64,000 nucleotides of DNA from Streptacidiphilus sp041262525 (GCF_041262525.1 NZ_JBGCCK010000023.1:56735-120734), one strand, 5' to 3'. Shown: positions 1 through 8,453, numbered from the stretch's first letter. The notes: generated by a model not told the origin, from the sequence alone. Numbers and translations: made by a program.

Positions 1-338
1 CCCAGGTGTTGTGCCGCCACCCGTTTGGGGACGACCATCCGCCACGCCTCGGTGACGATCTCTCGCATCTCCTCCGCGTCGATGGCGGCCATCCGCACCT
101 GCACCCAGTTGAAGCGCTCGTCGACAGGGTCGGGCATGGCGAACTTCTCCGGTTCGGCTGCCACCAGCTCGGAGCGTTCCTCCTTCGGGTAGGCGAAGCC
201 CATCAGCGTCTCGTCGCCGGAGAACGCGAGGTAGACAATCCTTCCGACGCGGAACTTGACCCGGTCCCGCACGAGCGCCTCGTACGTGCGCGGCAAGGAG
301 AGCGCGTAGGACCGCACGTGTTCAACCGTCACCGCCAT
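1..338 (-). CDS. MmcQ/YjbR family protein (partial, C-terminus beyond window)
   Basis: About 112 codons are visible, starting at ATG 338-336; the 3' end runs off the window. The product reads MAVTVEHVRSYALSLPRTYE, then a mid-section with KFRVGRIVYLAF and a later MPDPVDERFNWVQVRM. This layout (short N-terminal helix, LPRTYE-like turn, small beta-sheet) is typical of the MmcQ/YjbR (CyaY-like fold) family, about 115-125 aa, whose cellular role is poorly defined although DNA binding has been suggested. The gene lies 45 bp downstream of the DUF6295 gene in the same direction and is probably the distal gene of the leftward operon. Only a few C-terminal residues appear to be missing. Confidence 0.75.
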   Translation of the reverse strand, partial: MAVTVEHVRSYALSLPRTYEALVRDRVKFRVGRIVYLAFSGDETLMGFAYPKEERSELVAAEPEKFAMPDPVDERFNWVQVRMAAIDAEEMREIVTEAWRMVVPKRVAAQHL

Positions 339-383
339 ACCGGCACCCTCCTCGGCTCCACCAGCTCCGTCCCGGCTCAAGGG

Positions 384-665
384 TCAGGCCGTCGGCGGCG
401 AGGCCAGCAGGTCCGGCGGCACCGCTGCGAGGGCCTGCTGGATCGCTTCGACCAGGCGGCGGGCCGAGTCGGCCGAGAGTTCGAGTGCGACGCGGGCGGC
501 CGGGTCGCGGGACGGATCGGCGAGATCGATGTTGAGCGTGTGCTCGTGCATCGCGTGGACCGGGTGGTCGAAGTAGACGGTCGCGTCGGTCACCCGGATC
601 CAGGTGCCTCCCGGACCCTTGCCGCTGCCCTCGACCTCGGCCTTCACGGTGGTGTAAGTGCACAT
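384..665 (-). CDS. DUF6295-like small protein
   Basis: This 93-aa protein begins MCTYTTVKAEVEGSGKGPGG and contains TDATVYFDHPVHAMHEHTLNI and a C-terminal ELSADSARRLVEAI helix. I recognise the pattern (MCTY start, YFDHPVH, HTLN, D.A..L) as that of the actinobacterial DUF6295 family, with no established function. The conserved His and Cys residues could bind metal, but this is a guess. The ATG has a good GGGAGG Shine-Dalgarno sequence about 6 bp upstream. It sits 19 bp after the dienelactone hydrolase gene and is likely cotranscribed with it. Confidence 0.72.
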   Translation of the reverse strand: MCTYTTVKAEVEGSGKGPGGTWIRVTDATVYFDHPVHAMHEHTLNIDLADPSRDPAARVALELSADSARRLVEAIQQALAAVPPDLLASPPTA

Positions 666-684
666 ACTGGTCCTCCCTCGGTGC

Positions 685-1428
685 TCAGTTGCCCAGGTTG
701 GCCGCGAAGAACGCGGCGATCCGCTCCCAGCCGTCGTTGGCGGCGGCGACGTTGTAGGAGGGCCGGTCCACCGCGAAGAAGGCGTGGCCCGCGCCCTCGT
801 AGACGTGGAACTCGTGCCGCTTGCCGTGCCCGTCCAGCAGCCGGCCCAGGTCCGCGACCTGCTCCGGGGAGGGGTACGAGTCCTGCGCGCCGAACAGGCC
901 CAGCAGCGGGGCGCTCAGCCGGGGCAGCTGATCGACCAGGGAGGAGACCTTCAGCGGGAATTCCGACGGCGGGTCGAGGGTGACGAACGCGCCGTAGCAG
1001 TCGACCGCGGCGTCCAGCTCCAGGTTGCACGCCGCAAGAACCGACTGCCGACCGCCCGAGCAGTACCCGATCACCGCGGCCTTGCCGTTGGCGTTCGGAA
1101 GCGCCCGCAGATACGCCGCCGCCGCGCCCACGTCGCCGACCAGGCGCTCGTCCGGGATGCCGCCTGCGGCGCGGGCCACCGCCGCCGCGTCGTCGGGGGC
1201 CGCGCCCGGGGCCTCACGGCTGTAGAGGTTGGGGCAGACCGCGTCGTAGCCGAGCTCGGCGAAACGGCGCACCATCTCCTTGGTGGCCCGGTCGTAGCCA
1301 GGCAGGTGATGGATGACCACCACTCCGCCCCGCGGGGCGTCGCCCTCCGGACGCGCCAGATAGGCCTCGATCTCGTCGCCGCTGTGCCCGGGGAACCGGA
1401 CCGTCGTCGCACTCAGTGATCCATTCAT
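685..1428 (-). CDS. dienelactone hydrolase family protein
   Basis: This 247-aa alpha/beta hydrolase has the dienelactone hydrolase (DLH) layout. The nucleophile elbow is GYCSGG, with Cys in place of Ser as in DLH. The acid lies in GAQDSY and the histidine in EGAGHAFF, giving the Cys-Asp-His triad of the family. An N-terminal VIHHLPGYDRATKEMVRRFA segment carries the oxyanion region. Classic DLH opens dienelactones in chloroaromatic degradation, but most genomic homologues have unknown ester or lactone substrates. There is no signal peptide, so it is cytosolic. It lies 33 bp downstream of the SDR gene in the leftward operon, which suggests hydrolysis of an ester, lactone or thioester intermediate there. 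Confidence 0.85.
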   Translation of the reverse strand: MNGSLSATTVRFPGHSGDEIEAYLARPEGDAPRGGVVVIHHLPGYDRATKEMVRRFAELGYDAVCPNLYSREAPGAAPDDAAAVARAAGGIPDERLVGDVGAAAAYLRALPNANGKAAVIGYCSGGRQSVLAACNLELDAAVDCYGAFVTLDPPSEFPLKVSSLVDQLPRLSAPLLGLFGAQDSYPSPEQVADLGRLLDGHGKRHEFHVYEGAGHAFFAVDRPSYNVAAANDGWERIAAFFAANLGN

Positions 1429-1461
1429 GTCCCACCCTTATCACACCGCCCTGAGGCAGGC

Positions 1462-2283
1462 TCAGGCGGTGGGGCGGCTGCCGTAGATCTGCTTGCCGAG
1501 CCACTGGCCGCCGTCCACCGTCAGGCATTCGCCGGTCAGGTAGGAGGAGCGGGGGCTCAGGAGGAAGAGCGCGGCGTCGGCGATCTCGGTGGGGTCCGCG
1601 AAGCGGCCGGCGGGGACGGAGGAGAGGACCTGGTCGCGGGCCTGGTCGGTGGGCCAGAGGGCGGCGCCCGCGCCGGCGGTCTCGGTCGGGCCGGGGGCGA
1701 GGCAGTTGAGGCGGATGCCGAGCGGGGCGAGTTCCACGGCCAGGGTGCGGGTCATGGCGAGGACGCCGGCCTTCGCGGCGGCGGAGTGCACGGTGCCGGG
1801 GTGGCCGTGCCAGGCGTAGCTGGCGATGACGGAGAGGATCGAGCCGCCGGTGCCCTGGTCGCGCAGGCGGCGCGCGACGGCGCGGGTGCAGTGGAAGGAG
1901 CCGTTGAGGACGATGTCGATGACGGACTTCCAGCCGTTGGGGCTCAGTTCGATGCCGGGGCAGACGAAGTTGCCGGCCGCGTTGTTGACCAGTCCGTCGA
2001 CCGCTCCGAAGTGGTCCACGGCGCGGTCGACGAGGTCGTCGACCGCCTGGGCGTCGCGGACGTCGACGGGGACGGCGAGGGCGTCGGCGCCCTGGCTGGC
2101 GAGGAGATCGACGGTGTCGTCCAGCCGCTCCTTGGTGCGGCCGGCGACGACGACGCGGGCGCCTGCGGCGCCGAGTTGGCGGGCGATGGCGCGGCCGATG
2201 CCGCTGCCGCCGCCAGTGACGATGTAGGTGAGGCCGGTGTGCTCGGCGGTACGGGCGAGCGGGGCGAGGGGCGTGACGGGCAT
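1462..2283 (-). CDS. SDR family oxidoreductase, 2,4-dienoyl-CoA reductase-like
   Basis: This 273-aa short-chain dehydrogenase starts at ATG 2283; longer reading upstream is out-of-frame shadow of the ligase gene. The NAD(P) motif is TGGGSGIGRAIA and NNAAGNF follows. The usual catalytic YxxxK is replaced by HSAAAK, and the preceding segment reads NGWKSVIDIVLNGSF. That combination (NNAAGNF, DIVLNG, no catalytic Tyr, retained Lys) is characteristic of the 2,4-dienoyl-CoA reductase/peroxisomal trans-enoyl-CoA reductase branch. It probably reduces an enoyl- or dienoyl-CoA with NADPH. It lies 20 bp after the acyl-CoA ligase gene and shares a transcript with the acyl-CoA dehydrogenase upstream, which fits CoA-thioester metabolism. 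Confidence 0.85.
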   Translation of the reverse strand: MPVTPLAPLARTAEHTGLTYIVTGGGSGIGRAIARQLGAAGARVVVAGRTKERLDDTVDLLASQGADALAVPVDVRDAQAVDDLVDRAVDHFGAVDGLVNNAAGNFVCPGIELSPNGWKSVIDIVLNGSFHCTRAVARRLRDQGTGGSILSVIASYAWHGHPGTVHSAAAKAGVLAMTRTLAVELAPLGIRLNCLAPGPTETAGAGAALWPTDQARDQVLSSVPAGRFADPTEIADAALFLLSPRSSYLTGECLTVDGGQWLGKQIYGSRPTA

Positions 2284-2303
2284 GGGGGGCTCCCTGTGGA
2301 GAG

Positions 2304-4364
2304 TCAGCTGAGGGATCCGAGGGTGTCGAGGGCGATGGCGCCGCCGGGGTGGACCAGCAGCGGGTTGATCTCGATCTCGGACAGTTCGGGGTGGTCGGCA
2401 CCCGCCTGGGAGAGCGCCACCAGAGCGTCGGCCGCCGCGTCCAGGTCGACGGGCGGGGCATCGCGCCAGCCGAGCAGCAGGGGGCTGTGGCGCAGCGAGA
2501 GCAGGAGTTCGCGGGCGCGCTGCGGGCTGAGCGGTGCGAGGCCGACGGCGGTGTCGGCGAGGAGTTCGGCGGTGATGCCGCCGATGCCGACCATGGCGAC
2601 CGGGCCGAAGGCGGGGTCGCGGCGGACGCCGATGATGAGTTCGACGGCGTGCGGCTGACGGACCATCGCCTCGACGACGTAGTGGGAGGCGCCGGTGCGC
2701 TGCCGCATCCGGCCGAAAGCGGTGCGCACCGCGTCGTCGTCGGCGAGGCCGAGTGCCACGCCGCCCGCCTCGGTCTTGTGGGCGAGGCCCATGGCCTTGA
2801 GGACGACGGGGTGCCCGATGACGGCGGCCTGCTTGACGGCCTCGTCGGCGTCGGTGACGAATTCGGCGCGGGGGAAGGCGATGCCGTAGGCGGACAGCAG
2901 GGTGCGGACGGTGGCGTAGTGGCCGTCGGCGAGGGGCACGGGGTGGGGTGCGGTGGTGCGGGGTGGCGGCGGGGGCAGGGCGTGGCCGGCTGCCCAGCGG
3001 GCCGCGTGGGCGAGGGCGTCGGCGGCCTGTTCGATGCGCTCGTAGACGGGGACGCCGAGGGCGCGCAGCGTGCGCAGCGCGGCGGTGTCCCTGGCCATGG
3101 TGTGCACCGCCAGTGGGCGGCCGGATGCGCGGACGGCTGCGGCGAGTTCCGCCGCGACCTCGCATTCGCGCTGCTCCTGGGCCGGGTCGCCGGTCGCGTA
3201 GTCGCCGAAGTAGCCGGTGAGCACGGCCGCGTCGGCGTCGCCGCCGAGCAGCAGCGCGCGGACGGCGCGCGCGTAGTTGCCCAGGTCGGCCTCGCCCGCG
3301 CCGGCCAGGTCGACGGGGTTGCCGCGGGAGGTCTGCGGGGGCAGCGCGGCGAGGAGGTCGCGGGTGGCGGCGGTGAAGCGCGGCACGGTCAGGCCACGCG
3401 CGGCCAGGGCGTCGGCGGCCAGCGCACCCTGGCCGCCGCTGTCGCCGGCGATCGCGACGCGGCGGCCCGCCGGGAGTGCGGGCGCGAGCAGGGCCTGGAC
3501 GGTGTCGACGAGCTGTCCGGCGCTGTCGAGGCGCAGCGCGCCGGTCTCCTCGCAGAGTGCGTCGACGGTGGCCAGTGCGCTGACCAGTGCTCCGGTGTGC
3601 GAGGCGGCGGCCCGGGCTGAGGCTTCGCTGCGGCCGACGGTGAGCAGCAGCACCGCCTTGTCGGCGTCACGGGCGGCAGCGAGGATGCGGGCGAGGCGCC
3701 GGCCGTCGCGGAAGTCCTCGACGTAGGCGGCGATCACCCGCGTCGGCTCGTGGGCGACCAGGCTCTCCAGTGCGTCGGCGGCGTCGATGTCGCCTTGGTT
3801 GCCGAGGGAGACGAACCGGGAGAAGCCCTCCCCCGCCCGGCCGAGCAGCCGGCCGATCTCCAGGGCCAAATTGCCGCTCTGCGACACCAGCCCTACCCGC
3901 CCTGAGGGGAAGTCACCCCAGGACAGGCGCAGCCCGGTCCCGGTGTCGACGACGCCCATGCAGTTGGGGCCGAGCAGGCGTGCTCCGCGCGAGCGGACGA
4001 GTGCGGCCAGCTCCGCCTCCTGGGCGGGGTCGGCGCCTGCGGTGATGACGGTGAACTGGCGGGCTCCGAGTTCCAGGCCCTGCGCGACGACGGCGTGGAC
4101 GTGGGCGGCGGGGACGGCGACGACGATGTGCTCGGGTGGGGAGGGCAGGTCGGCGAGCGAGGCGGCGAACGGGGTGTCGCGCAGTCGGCCGCCGCGCTGG
4201 TTGACGAGGTGGACGGCTCGGCGGTGGCGTCCCTCGAGGGCGCCGGAGGCGAGCCAGTAGCCCCATTTGGCGGGGTTGCTGGACGCGCCGACGACGGCGA
4301 CGGAGGCCGGGTCCCATAGCGCGGACAGATCGTGGGCGGTGTCGATGCGGGCGGTGTCGGTCAT
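2304..4364 (-). CDS. acetate--CoA ligase (ADP-forming) family protein, fused alpha-beta form
   Basis: This 686-aa protein starts at ATG 4364, overlapping the preceding dehydrogenase stop as ATGA. The N-terminal CoA-binding Rossmann domain begins LWDPASVAVVGASSNPAKWG. The succinyl-CoA ligase-like region contains LVSQSGNLA, FVSLGNQGDID and ASHTGAL, where the His is the phosphorylated residue in this family. A C-terminal ATP-grasp domain follows (HPVVLKAMGLAHKTEAGGV, MVGIGGITAELL, EINPLLVHPGG). The family interconverts acyl-CoA + ADP + Pi with acid + ATP + CoA. In this operon it could activate a short or branched acid, or recover ATP from an acyl-CoA formed by the neighbouring enzymes. Substrate is not readable from sequence. 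Confidence 0.9.
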   Translation of the reverse strand: MTDTARIDTAHDLSALWDPASVAVVGASSNPAKWGYWLASGALEGRHRRAVHLVNQRGGRLRDTPFAASLADLPSPPEHIVVAVPAAHVHAVVAQGLELGARQFTVITAGADPAQEAELAALVRSRGARLLGPNCMGVVDTGTGLRLSWGDFPSGRVGLVSQSGNLALEIGRLLGRAGEGFSRFVSLGNQGDIDAADALESLVAHEPTRVIAAYVEDFRDGRRLARILAAARDADKAVLLLTVGRSEASARAAASHTGALVSALATVDALCEETGALRLDSAGQLVDTVQALLAPALPAGRRVAIAGDSGGQGALAADALAARGLTVPRFTAATRDLLAALPPQTSRGNPVDLAGAGEADLGNYARAVRALLLGGDADAAVLTGYFGDYATGDPAQEQRECEVAAELAAAVRASGRPLAVHTMARDTAALRTLRALGVPVYERIEQAADALAHAARWAAGHALPPPPPRTTAPHPVPLADGHYATVRTLLSAYGIAFPRAEFVTDADEAVKQAAVIGHPVVLKAMGLAHKTEAGGVALGLADDDAVRTAFGRMRQRTGASHYVVEAMVRQPHAVELIIGVRRDPAFGPVAMVGIGGITAELLADTAVGLAPLSPQRARELLLSLRHSPLLLGWRDAPPVDLDAAADALVALSQAGADHPELSEIEINPLLVHPGGAIALDTLGSLS

Positions 4365-5587
4365 CGGTACCAGCCGAAGCGCTCGTTGATCACCGGGAGC
4401 CGCTCGGCGACGATGGCGTGGGCGGCGGCCCGGGGCGAGCTGCCGTCGCGGGCGGCGCGGTCGAGCATCTGGGCGACGAGCAGCCGCATCGAGCCGCGCA
4501 CGCGCGCCAAGGCCTCGTCGGCGTCCGCGTCGACGTCGCCGAACAGGGTCCACCACCACCAGGCGTTGGTGGCGGAGTTGACGACGACGTCGGGCAGCAC
4601 GGTGATGTCGCGGGCGGCCAGCAGCTGCTCGGCCTCGGGCAGGACGGGCATGTTGGCGGCCTCGACGATCCAGCTGCAGTGCTCCCCGATCCGTTCGGCG
4701 GCTGCGGCGTCGACGCAGTAGGAGACTGCGGCCGGGACGAGGATCTCGGCGTCGGCCTCCAGCCAGGCGTCGCCCGGGAGTTCGCGGTCGTCCGGGCGCA
4801 GCGCGGCGCGGTTGACGACGCCGAAGGTGTCACGGGCGGCGAGGAGCGCCTCGACGTCCAGGCCGGACGGGTTGGCCATGGTGCCCTTGAGGTCGGCGAC
4901 TGCGACGACCGTGAGCCCGGCGCGGGCGAGGAACCGGGCGGTGGCCCCGCCCATCGTGCCGAGGCCCTGGATCGAGACGCGCGTCCCGGCGTAGGGACGG
5001 CCGGCGCGGTCGAGGGCGGCGAGAGCGGCCTCGGCGACGCCGCAGCCGCCGGCGAGTTCACCCAGGCCGATGCCGTCGATCTCGATGGCGAAGGCGTCGG
5101 CGAGCCGCTTCACGGCTGCCGCCTCGTCGTCGAGCAGCGGGTAGACGGCCTGGATGGAGGAGACCAGGCCGGCCTCGGCGGCGGCGAGGTCCACCAGGTC
5201 CTGCGTCAGGCCGAGGTCCTCGCCGGTGGTCCACATGTGCTCGACGTAGGGGCGCATCGCGCGCAGGTAGCGGACGAGGACGCCGTAGGCGCGGGGGTCC
5301 CGCGGGTCGCAGTCGATGCCGCCTTTCGCGCCGCCGAGAGGGATGTAGCGGGCCTCGGGGTCGTAGTGCAGCGCCTCCTTCATGCTCATGCCCCGGGCCA
5401 GTCCGGCGACCTCGTCGAGCGTGCAGCCGGCGCGCATGCGCAGGCCGCCGCTGGAGACGCCGCGGACGAGGCGGTCGACGACGAGGTAGCCGGCGCAGCC
5501 GGTGACGTGGTCGGTCCAGGTGAGCTGGACGAGCGGGCTGGCGGTGGTGGCGCTGTCGGGAGTGGCGCTGTCCGGGCTGTCGGCCAT
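4361..5587 (-). CDS. Glu/Leu/Phe/Val dehydrogenase family protein
   Basis: This 408-aa protein starts at ATG 5587, directly coupled (TGATG) to the ThDP-enzyme stop. The N-terminal catalytic domain has GGLRMRAGCTLDEVAGLARGM and GGAKGGIDCDP, the Lys-containing motif of amino-acid dehydrogenases. The C-terminal NAD domain has IQGLGTMGGATARFL, EAANMPV and VVNSATNAWWWWTLFGDV. These enzymes oxidatively deaminate an amino acid to the 2-oxo acid using NAD(P)+. The run of four tryptophans near the C-terminus is unusual to my eye. With the ThDP enzyme, acyl-CoA dehydrogenase and amino-acid permease nearby, a role in amino-acid catabolism is likely, but whether the substrate is Glu, Leu or another amino acid is not clear. 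Confidence 0.88.
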   Translation of the reverse strand: MADSPDSATPDSATTASPLVQLTWTDHVTGCAGYLVVDRLVRGVSSGGLRMRAGCTLDEVAGLARGMSMKEALHYDPEARYIPLGGAKGGIDCDPRDPRAYGVLVRYLRAMRPYVEHMWTTGEDLGLTQDLVDLAAAEAGLVSSIQAVYPLLDDEAAAVKRLADAFAIEIDGIGLGELAGGCGVAEAALAALDRAGRPYAGTRVSIQGLGTMGGATARFLARAGLTVVAVADLKGTMANPSGLDVEALLAARDTFGVVNRAALRPDDRELPGDAWLEADAEILVPAAVSYCVDAAAAERIGEHCSWIVEAANMPVLPEAEQLLAARDITVLPDVVVNSATNAWWWWTLFGDVDADADEALARVRGSMRLLVAQMLDRAARDGSSPRAAAHAIVAERLPVINERFGWYR

Positions 5588-7209
5588 CAGGAACGCTCCT
5601 CGGGGATCACGATCAGGGTGGGGCCGGGGGTCACGAGCGCGGCGCGCAGGGCCCGGGCAAGGGCGTCCGGGCTGTCCGCGCGCAGGCCGTGACCGCCGTA
5701 GGCGCGGGCGAGGGCGGGCAGGTCGGGCGAGGGCAGGTCGACGGCGACGGGTTCGTCGCCGCGTGCGGCCATCTCGTCGCGGATCTCGCCGTAGCCGCCG
5801 TTGTCGAAGACGACGACGGGCAGCGGGAAGCCGTACTGGGCTGCGGTGGCGAGCTCCTGGGCGGTGAACTGGAAGCCGCCGTCGCCGCTGAGCGCGACGA
5901 CCTGCCGGTCGGGGCAGGCGGCCTTGGCGCCGATCGCGGCGGGCAGGGCGAAGCCGAGGGTGCCGAAGCCGGTGGGGTGCAGGTAGCGGCCCTCGGGCGG
6001 GACGGGGAGGTGCGGGAGCGCGCCGTAGTAGCAGCACATGGCGCTGTCGGAGGTGATGACGGCGTCGGGGGCGAGTTCGGCGCGGATCGCCTGGAGGTAG
6101 GGGATCCAGCGGGCGTCGCGTTGCCGGGTGGGCAGGTCGCGGGCGGCGCGCAGGGCGGTGACGGCGGGTCGCTCGGGGGCGGCTCGCTCGGGGGTGGGGC
6201 GCTCCGCCTTGGCGAGCAGAGGATGGAGCGCGCCGAGGACGGTGGCCGCGTCGCCGACGAGGGCGATGTCGGCGGGTTGCCCCGCGTACATCTGGGCCGG
6301 GTCGAGGTCGACGCGGATGAGTGTGCCGCCCAGCTCCGGTGGGGCGCACCAGAAGTCGGACTCGGCCAGCTCGGTGCCGACGGCGAGCACGATGTCGCGG
6401 TCGGCGAGCCAGCGCTGCACCTCGGGGCTGTGCAGGGCGACGCCCAGGGAGAGCGGATGGGCCTCCGCGACCACGCCCTTGCCGTTGGCGGTGGTGACCA
6501 CCGGGGCGTCCAGCAGTTCGGCGAGGGCCAGGCACTGGTCTGCCGCTCCCCTGGCTCCGCCGCCCAGGATCAGCGCCGGTCGACGGGCGTCGCGCAGCGC
6601 CTGAGCCGCGCGGGTCAGGGTGTCGGCGGCGGCCTGGGCGGGTGGGCGCTCGGGCGCGCTGGGTGGTTCGGGGCAGGCTTCGGCCGAGCCGAGGAGGTCG
6701 AGCGGGATCTCGAGGTGCACCGGACGCGGTCGTTCGGTGCGGAAGAGGGTGAAGGCGCGGGCGACGGCCGGGCCGATCTCCGCGACCGAGGAGACCCGGT
6801 GGCTGAAGGCGGCGACGCCGCGCAGCGCCTCGGTCTGACTGCGCATCTCGTGCAGCAGCCCGGTGGGCTGCCGTGGGTGGCGCAGCGGCATGCCGGGCGA
6901 GACGACGAGCAGCGGGACGCTGTCCGAGTACGCCTGCCCGACGGCCGCCGCGGCGTTGAGCAGCGCGGGACCGGTCGTAGTCAGCACGACCCCGGGGCGG
7001 CCGGTGACGCGGGCGTAGCCGTCGGCGGCGTAGCCCGCGCCCTGTTCGTGGCGGGGGGTCAGTTGCTGGATGCCGTACTGGGCGAGGTGGGCGTAGATCT
7101 CGAGGTTGTGGGTGCCGGGGATGCCGAAGAGCAGGTCCACGCCGTGGGCGGCCAGCGCCCGCACGACGGCTTCGCCGCCGGTGCGTGGTGTGATCGGCTG
7201 GCGGATCAT
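5587..7209 (-). CDS. thiamine diphosphate-dependent enzyme (2-oxo-acid decarboxylase/acetolactate synthase-like)
   Basis: This 540-aa protein starts at ATG 7209, overlapping the acyl-CoA dehydrogenase stop by one base. It has the three domains of the family: the N-terminal PYR domain with LLFGIPGTHNLEIY and the cofactor-activating Glu in PRHEQGAGYAADGYARVTG (about E55), a central domain (VTTANGKGVV, LAVGTELAESDFW), and a C-terminal PP domain with SGDGGFQFTAQEL followed by FDNGGYGEI, the GDG-N Mg-ThDP motif. It could decarboxylate the 2-oxo acid made by the adjacent dehydrogenase, or carboligate it. The active-site sequence does not single out a known member such as acetolactate synthase or guanidino-oxopentanoate decarboxylase. 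Confidence 0.88.
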   Translation of the reverse strand: MIRQPITPRTGGEAVVRALAAHGVDLLFGIPGTHNLEIYAHLAQYGIQQLTPRHEQGAGYAADGYARVTGRPGVVLTTTGPALLNAAAAVGQAYSDSVPLLVVSPGMPLRHPRQPTGLLHEMRSQTEALRGVAAFSHRVSSVAEIGPAVARAFTLFRTERPRPVHLEIPLDLLGSAEACPEPPSAPERPPAQAAADTLTRAAQALRDARRPALILGGGARGAADQCLALAELLDAPVVTTANGKGVVAEAHPLSLGVALHSPEVQRWLADRDIVLAVGTELAESDFWCAPPELGGTLIRVDLDPAQMYAGQPADIALVGDAATVLGALHPLLAKAERPTPERAAPERPAVTALRAARDLPTRQRDARWIPYLQAIRAELAPDAVITSDSAMCCYYGALPHLPVPPEGRYLHPTGFGTLGFALPAAIGAKAACPDRQVVALSGDGGFQFTAQELATAAQYGFPLPVVVFDNGGYGEIRDEMAARGDEPVAVDLPSPDLPALARAYGGHGLRADSPDALARALRAALVTPGPTLIVIPEERS

Positions 7210-8366
7210 CAGAGGCCCCGGGAGATGACGAGGCGCATGATGTCGGAGGTGCCCTCCTCGATCTCCTCCAGTTTGGCGTCGCGCATCCACTGCTCGACCG
7301 GGTACTCACGGGAGTAGCCCCAGCCGCCGAGGGTCTGCACGGCTGCCCAGGTGCAGTAGGCGGCGGTCTCGGACGCGGTGAGCTTGGCCATCGCCGCCTC
7401 GGTGGTCGCGTCCAGGCCGGCGTCCAGGCGCTTGGCGGCGCGCCAGGTCATCAGCCGGGCCTGCTCGATGCGGGTGCGCATGTCGGCGAGGCGGAAGGCG
7501 ACCGCCTGGTGCTCGATGATCGGCTTGCCGAACTGGACGCGGGTGCGGGCGTAGTCGCGGGCGTACTCGTACGCGGCGCGGGCGATACCTGTCGCGGCGG
7601 CGCCGAGGACGGTGCGGGAGATGTCGAAGGTGCGCATCAGGCCGTGGAAGCCGCGGCCTTCCGCGCCCAGCAGGTTCTCGGCGGGGACGAAGGCGTCGCT
7701 GAAGAACATCTCGCGGCAGACGATGGCGCGCTGGCCCATCTTGCGCATGGGTTCGCCGAAGGTGACGCCCTCGGTGTCCTTGCGCATCAGGAAGGCGCTG
7801 ACGCCGCGGGCGCGCTGGGTCGGGTCGGTCTTGGCGAAGACGACGTAGAGCTCGGCCTCGCCGGCGTTGGAGATCCACGCCTTCTGGCCGTTGATCAGGT
7901 AGCCGCCCGTGGTGCGGGTGGCGGTGGTGGTGATGGAGGCGGCGTCGGAGCCGGAGCCGGGTTCGGTGGTGGCGATGCTGCTCATCGGGGAGTCGGGGCC
8001 GGCGAGCGGGGTGAGCCAGGTGCGCTTCTGTTCCTCGGTGCCCAGTTCGAGGACCGGGTCGGCGAAGAAGCCGTTGGACATCAGCAGGTTGCCGATGCCG
8101 AGGTCGCCGACGCAGAGCTCCTCCTGGACCAGACATTGGGTGAACACGTCGGTGAAGCCGCCGCCGCCGTACTCGGTGGGGAGCATGCAGCCGGTGATGC
8201 CGATCTTGGCGGCCTTGGTCCACAGGTCCCAGGGCGTGGCCGTGTCGGCCTCGTCGACGGCGCGGGCGCGGCGGCGGATCTCGTCGCGGGCGAAGGCCCG
8301 GGTGAGGTCGATGATGTCGGACTGCTCGGTGGTCAGCGGGCACAGCTCGGTCGGCAGGACGGACAC
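7209..8366 (-). CDS. acyl-CoA dehydrogenase, first gene of leftward operon
   Basis: I place the start at GTG 8366 (VSVLPTELCPLTTEQ, 385 aa) because GGAG lies about 6 bp upstream. A TTG at 8399 would add 11 residues but falls in the promoter/operator. The protein has the acyl-CoA dehydrogenase fold: N-terminal helical domain, FAD-binding ATTEPGSGSDAASI, KAWISNAGEAELYVVFAKT, then helical C-terminal with RVQFGKPIIEHQAVAFRLADM and EEIEEGTSDIMR, whose EGTS Glu is in the position of the catalytic base. It oxidises an acyl-CoA to the enoyl-CoA, passing electrons to ETF. It heads an eight-gene leftward series under the TetR regulator described at 8514-9140. Confidence 0.9.
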   Translation of the reverse strand: MSVLPTELCPLTTEQSDIIDLTRAFARDEIRRRARAVDEADTATPWDLWTKAAKIGITGCMLPTEYGGGGFTDVFTQCLVQEELCVGDLGIGNLLMSNGFFADPVLELGTEEQKRTWLTPLAGPDSPMSSIATTEPGSGSDAASITTTATRTTGGYLINGQKAWISNAGEAELYVVFAKTDPTQRARGVSAFLMRKDTEGVTFGEPMRKMGQRAIVCREMFFSDAFVPAENLLGAEGRGFHGLMRTFDISRTVLGAAATGIARAAYEYARDYARTRVQFGKPIIEHQAVAFRLADMRTRIEQARLMTWRAAKRLDAGLDATTEAAMAKLTASETAAYCTWAAVQTLGGWGYSREYPVEQWMRDAKLEEIEEGTSDIMRLVISRGL

Positions 8367-8398
8367 GGGGGCTCCAGGGGTCGGCTCGGTGCTCCACA

Positions 8399-8416
8399 AC
8401 TGAATCGTGAGTCAGT
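8399..8416. promoter_or_regulatory. TetR operator O1
   Basis: The site reads ACTGAATCGTGAGTCAGT, an imperfect inverted repeat with ACTGA/TCAGT arms. It overlaps the -10 of the operon promoter, so a bound repressor would block transcription. It matches two further sites nearby. Confidence 0.65.
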
Positions 8417-8443
8417 ATCGAGAGCCGGGGAAGGCCCTGTCAA
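8414..8443 (-). promoter_or_regulatory. promoter of the catabolic operon
   Basis: On the minus strand TTGACA (8443-8438) is followed by an 18-bp spacer and GATACT (8419-8414), close to the consensus for the main vegetative sigma factor. Two 18-bp operators bracket it: one upstream of the -35 and one overlapping the -10. It would drive the acyl-CoA dehydrogenase gene and those downstream. Confidence 0.7.
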
Positions 8444-8453
8444 TGGACTCACT

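Noticed and set aside
2284..3165. Upstream extension of the SDR gene to 3165
   Set aside because: It is a shadow of the ligase gene, rich in Arg and Pro, while ATG 2283 gives the standard SDR N-terminus.
4365..4559. Upstream extension of the acyl-CoA ligase gene to 4559
   Set aside because: The added sequence is Arg/Pro-rich out-of-frame reading of the dehydrogenase gene; ATG 4364 coupled by ATGA is the natural start.
8367..8399. TTG 8399 as start of acyl-CoA dehydrogenase
   Set aside because: The extra codons overlap the operator and the promoter -10 region; GTG 8366 has a better Shine-Dalgarno sequence.
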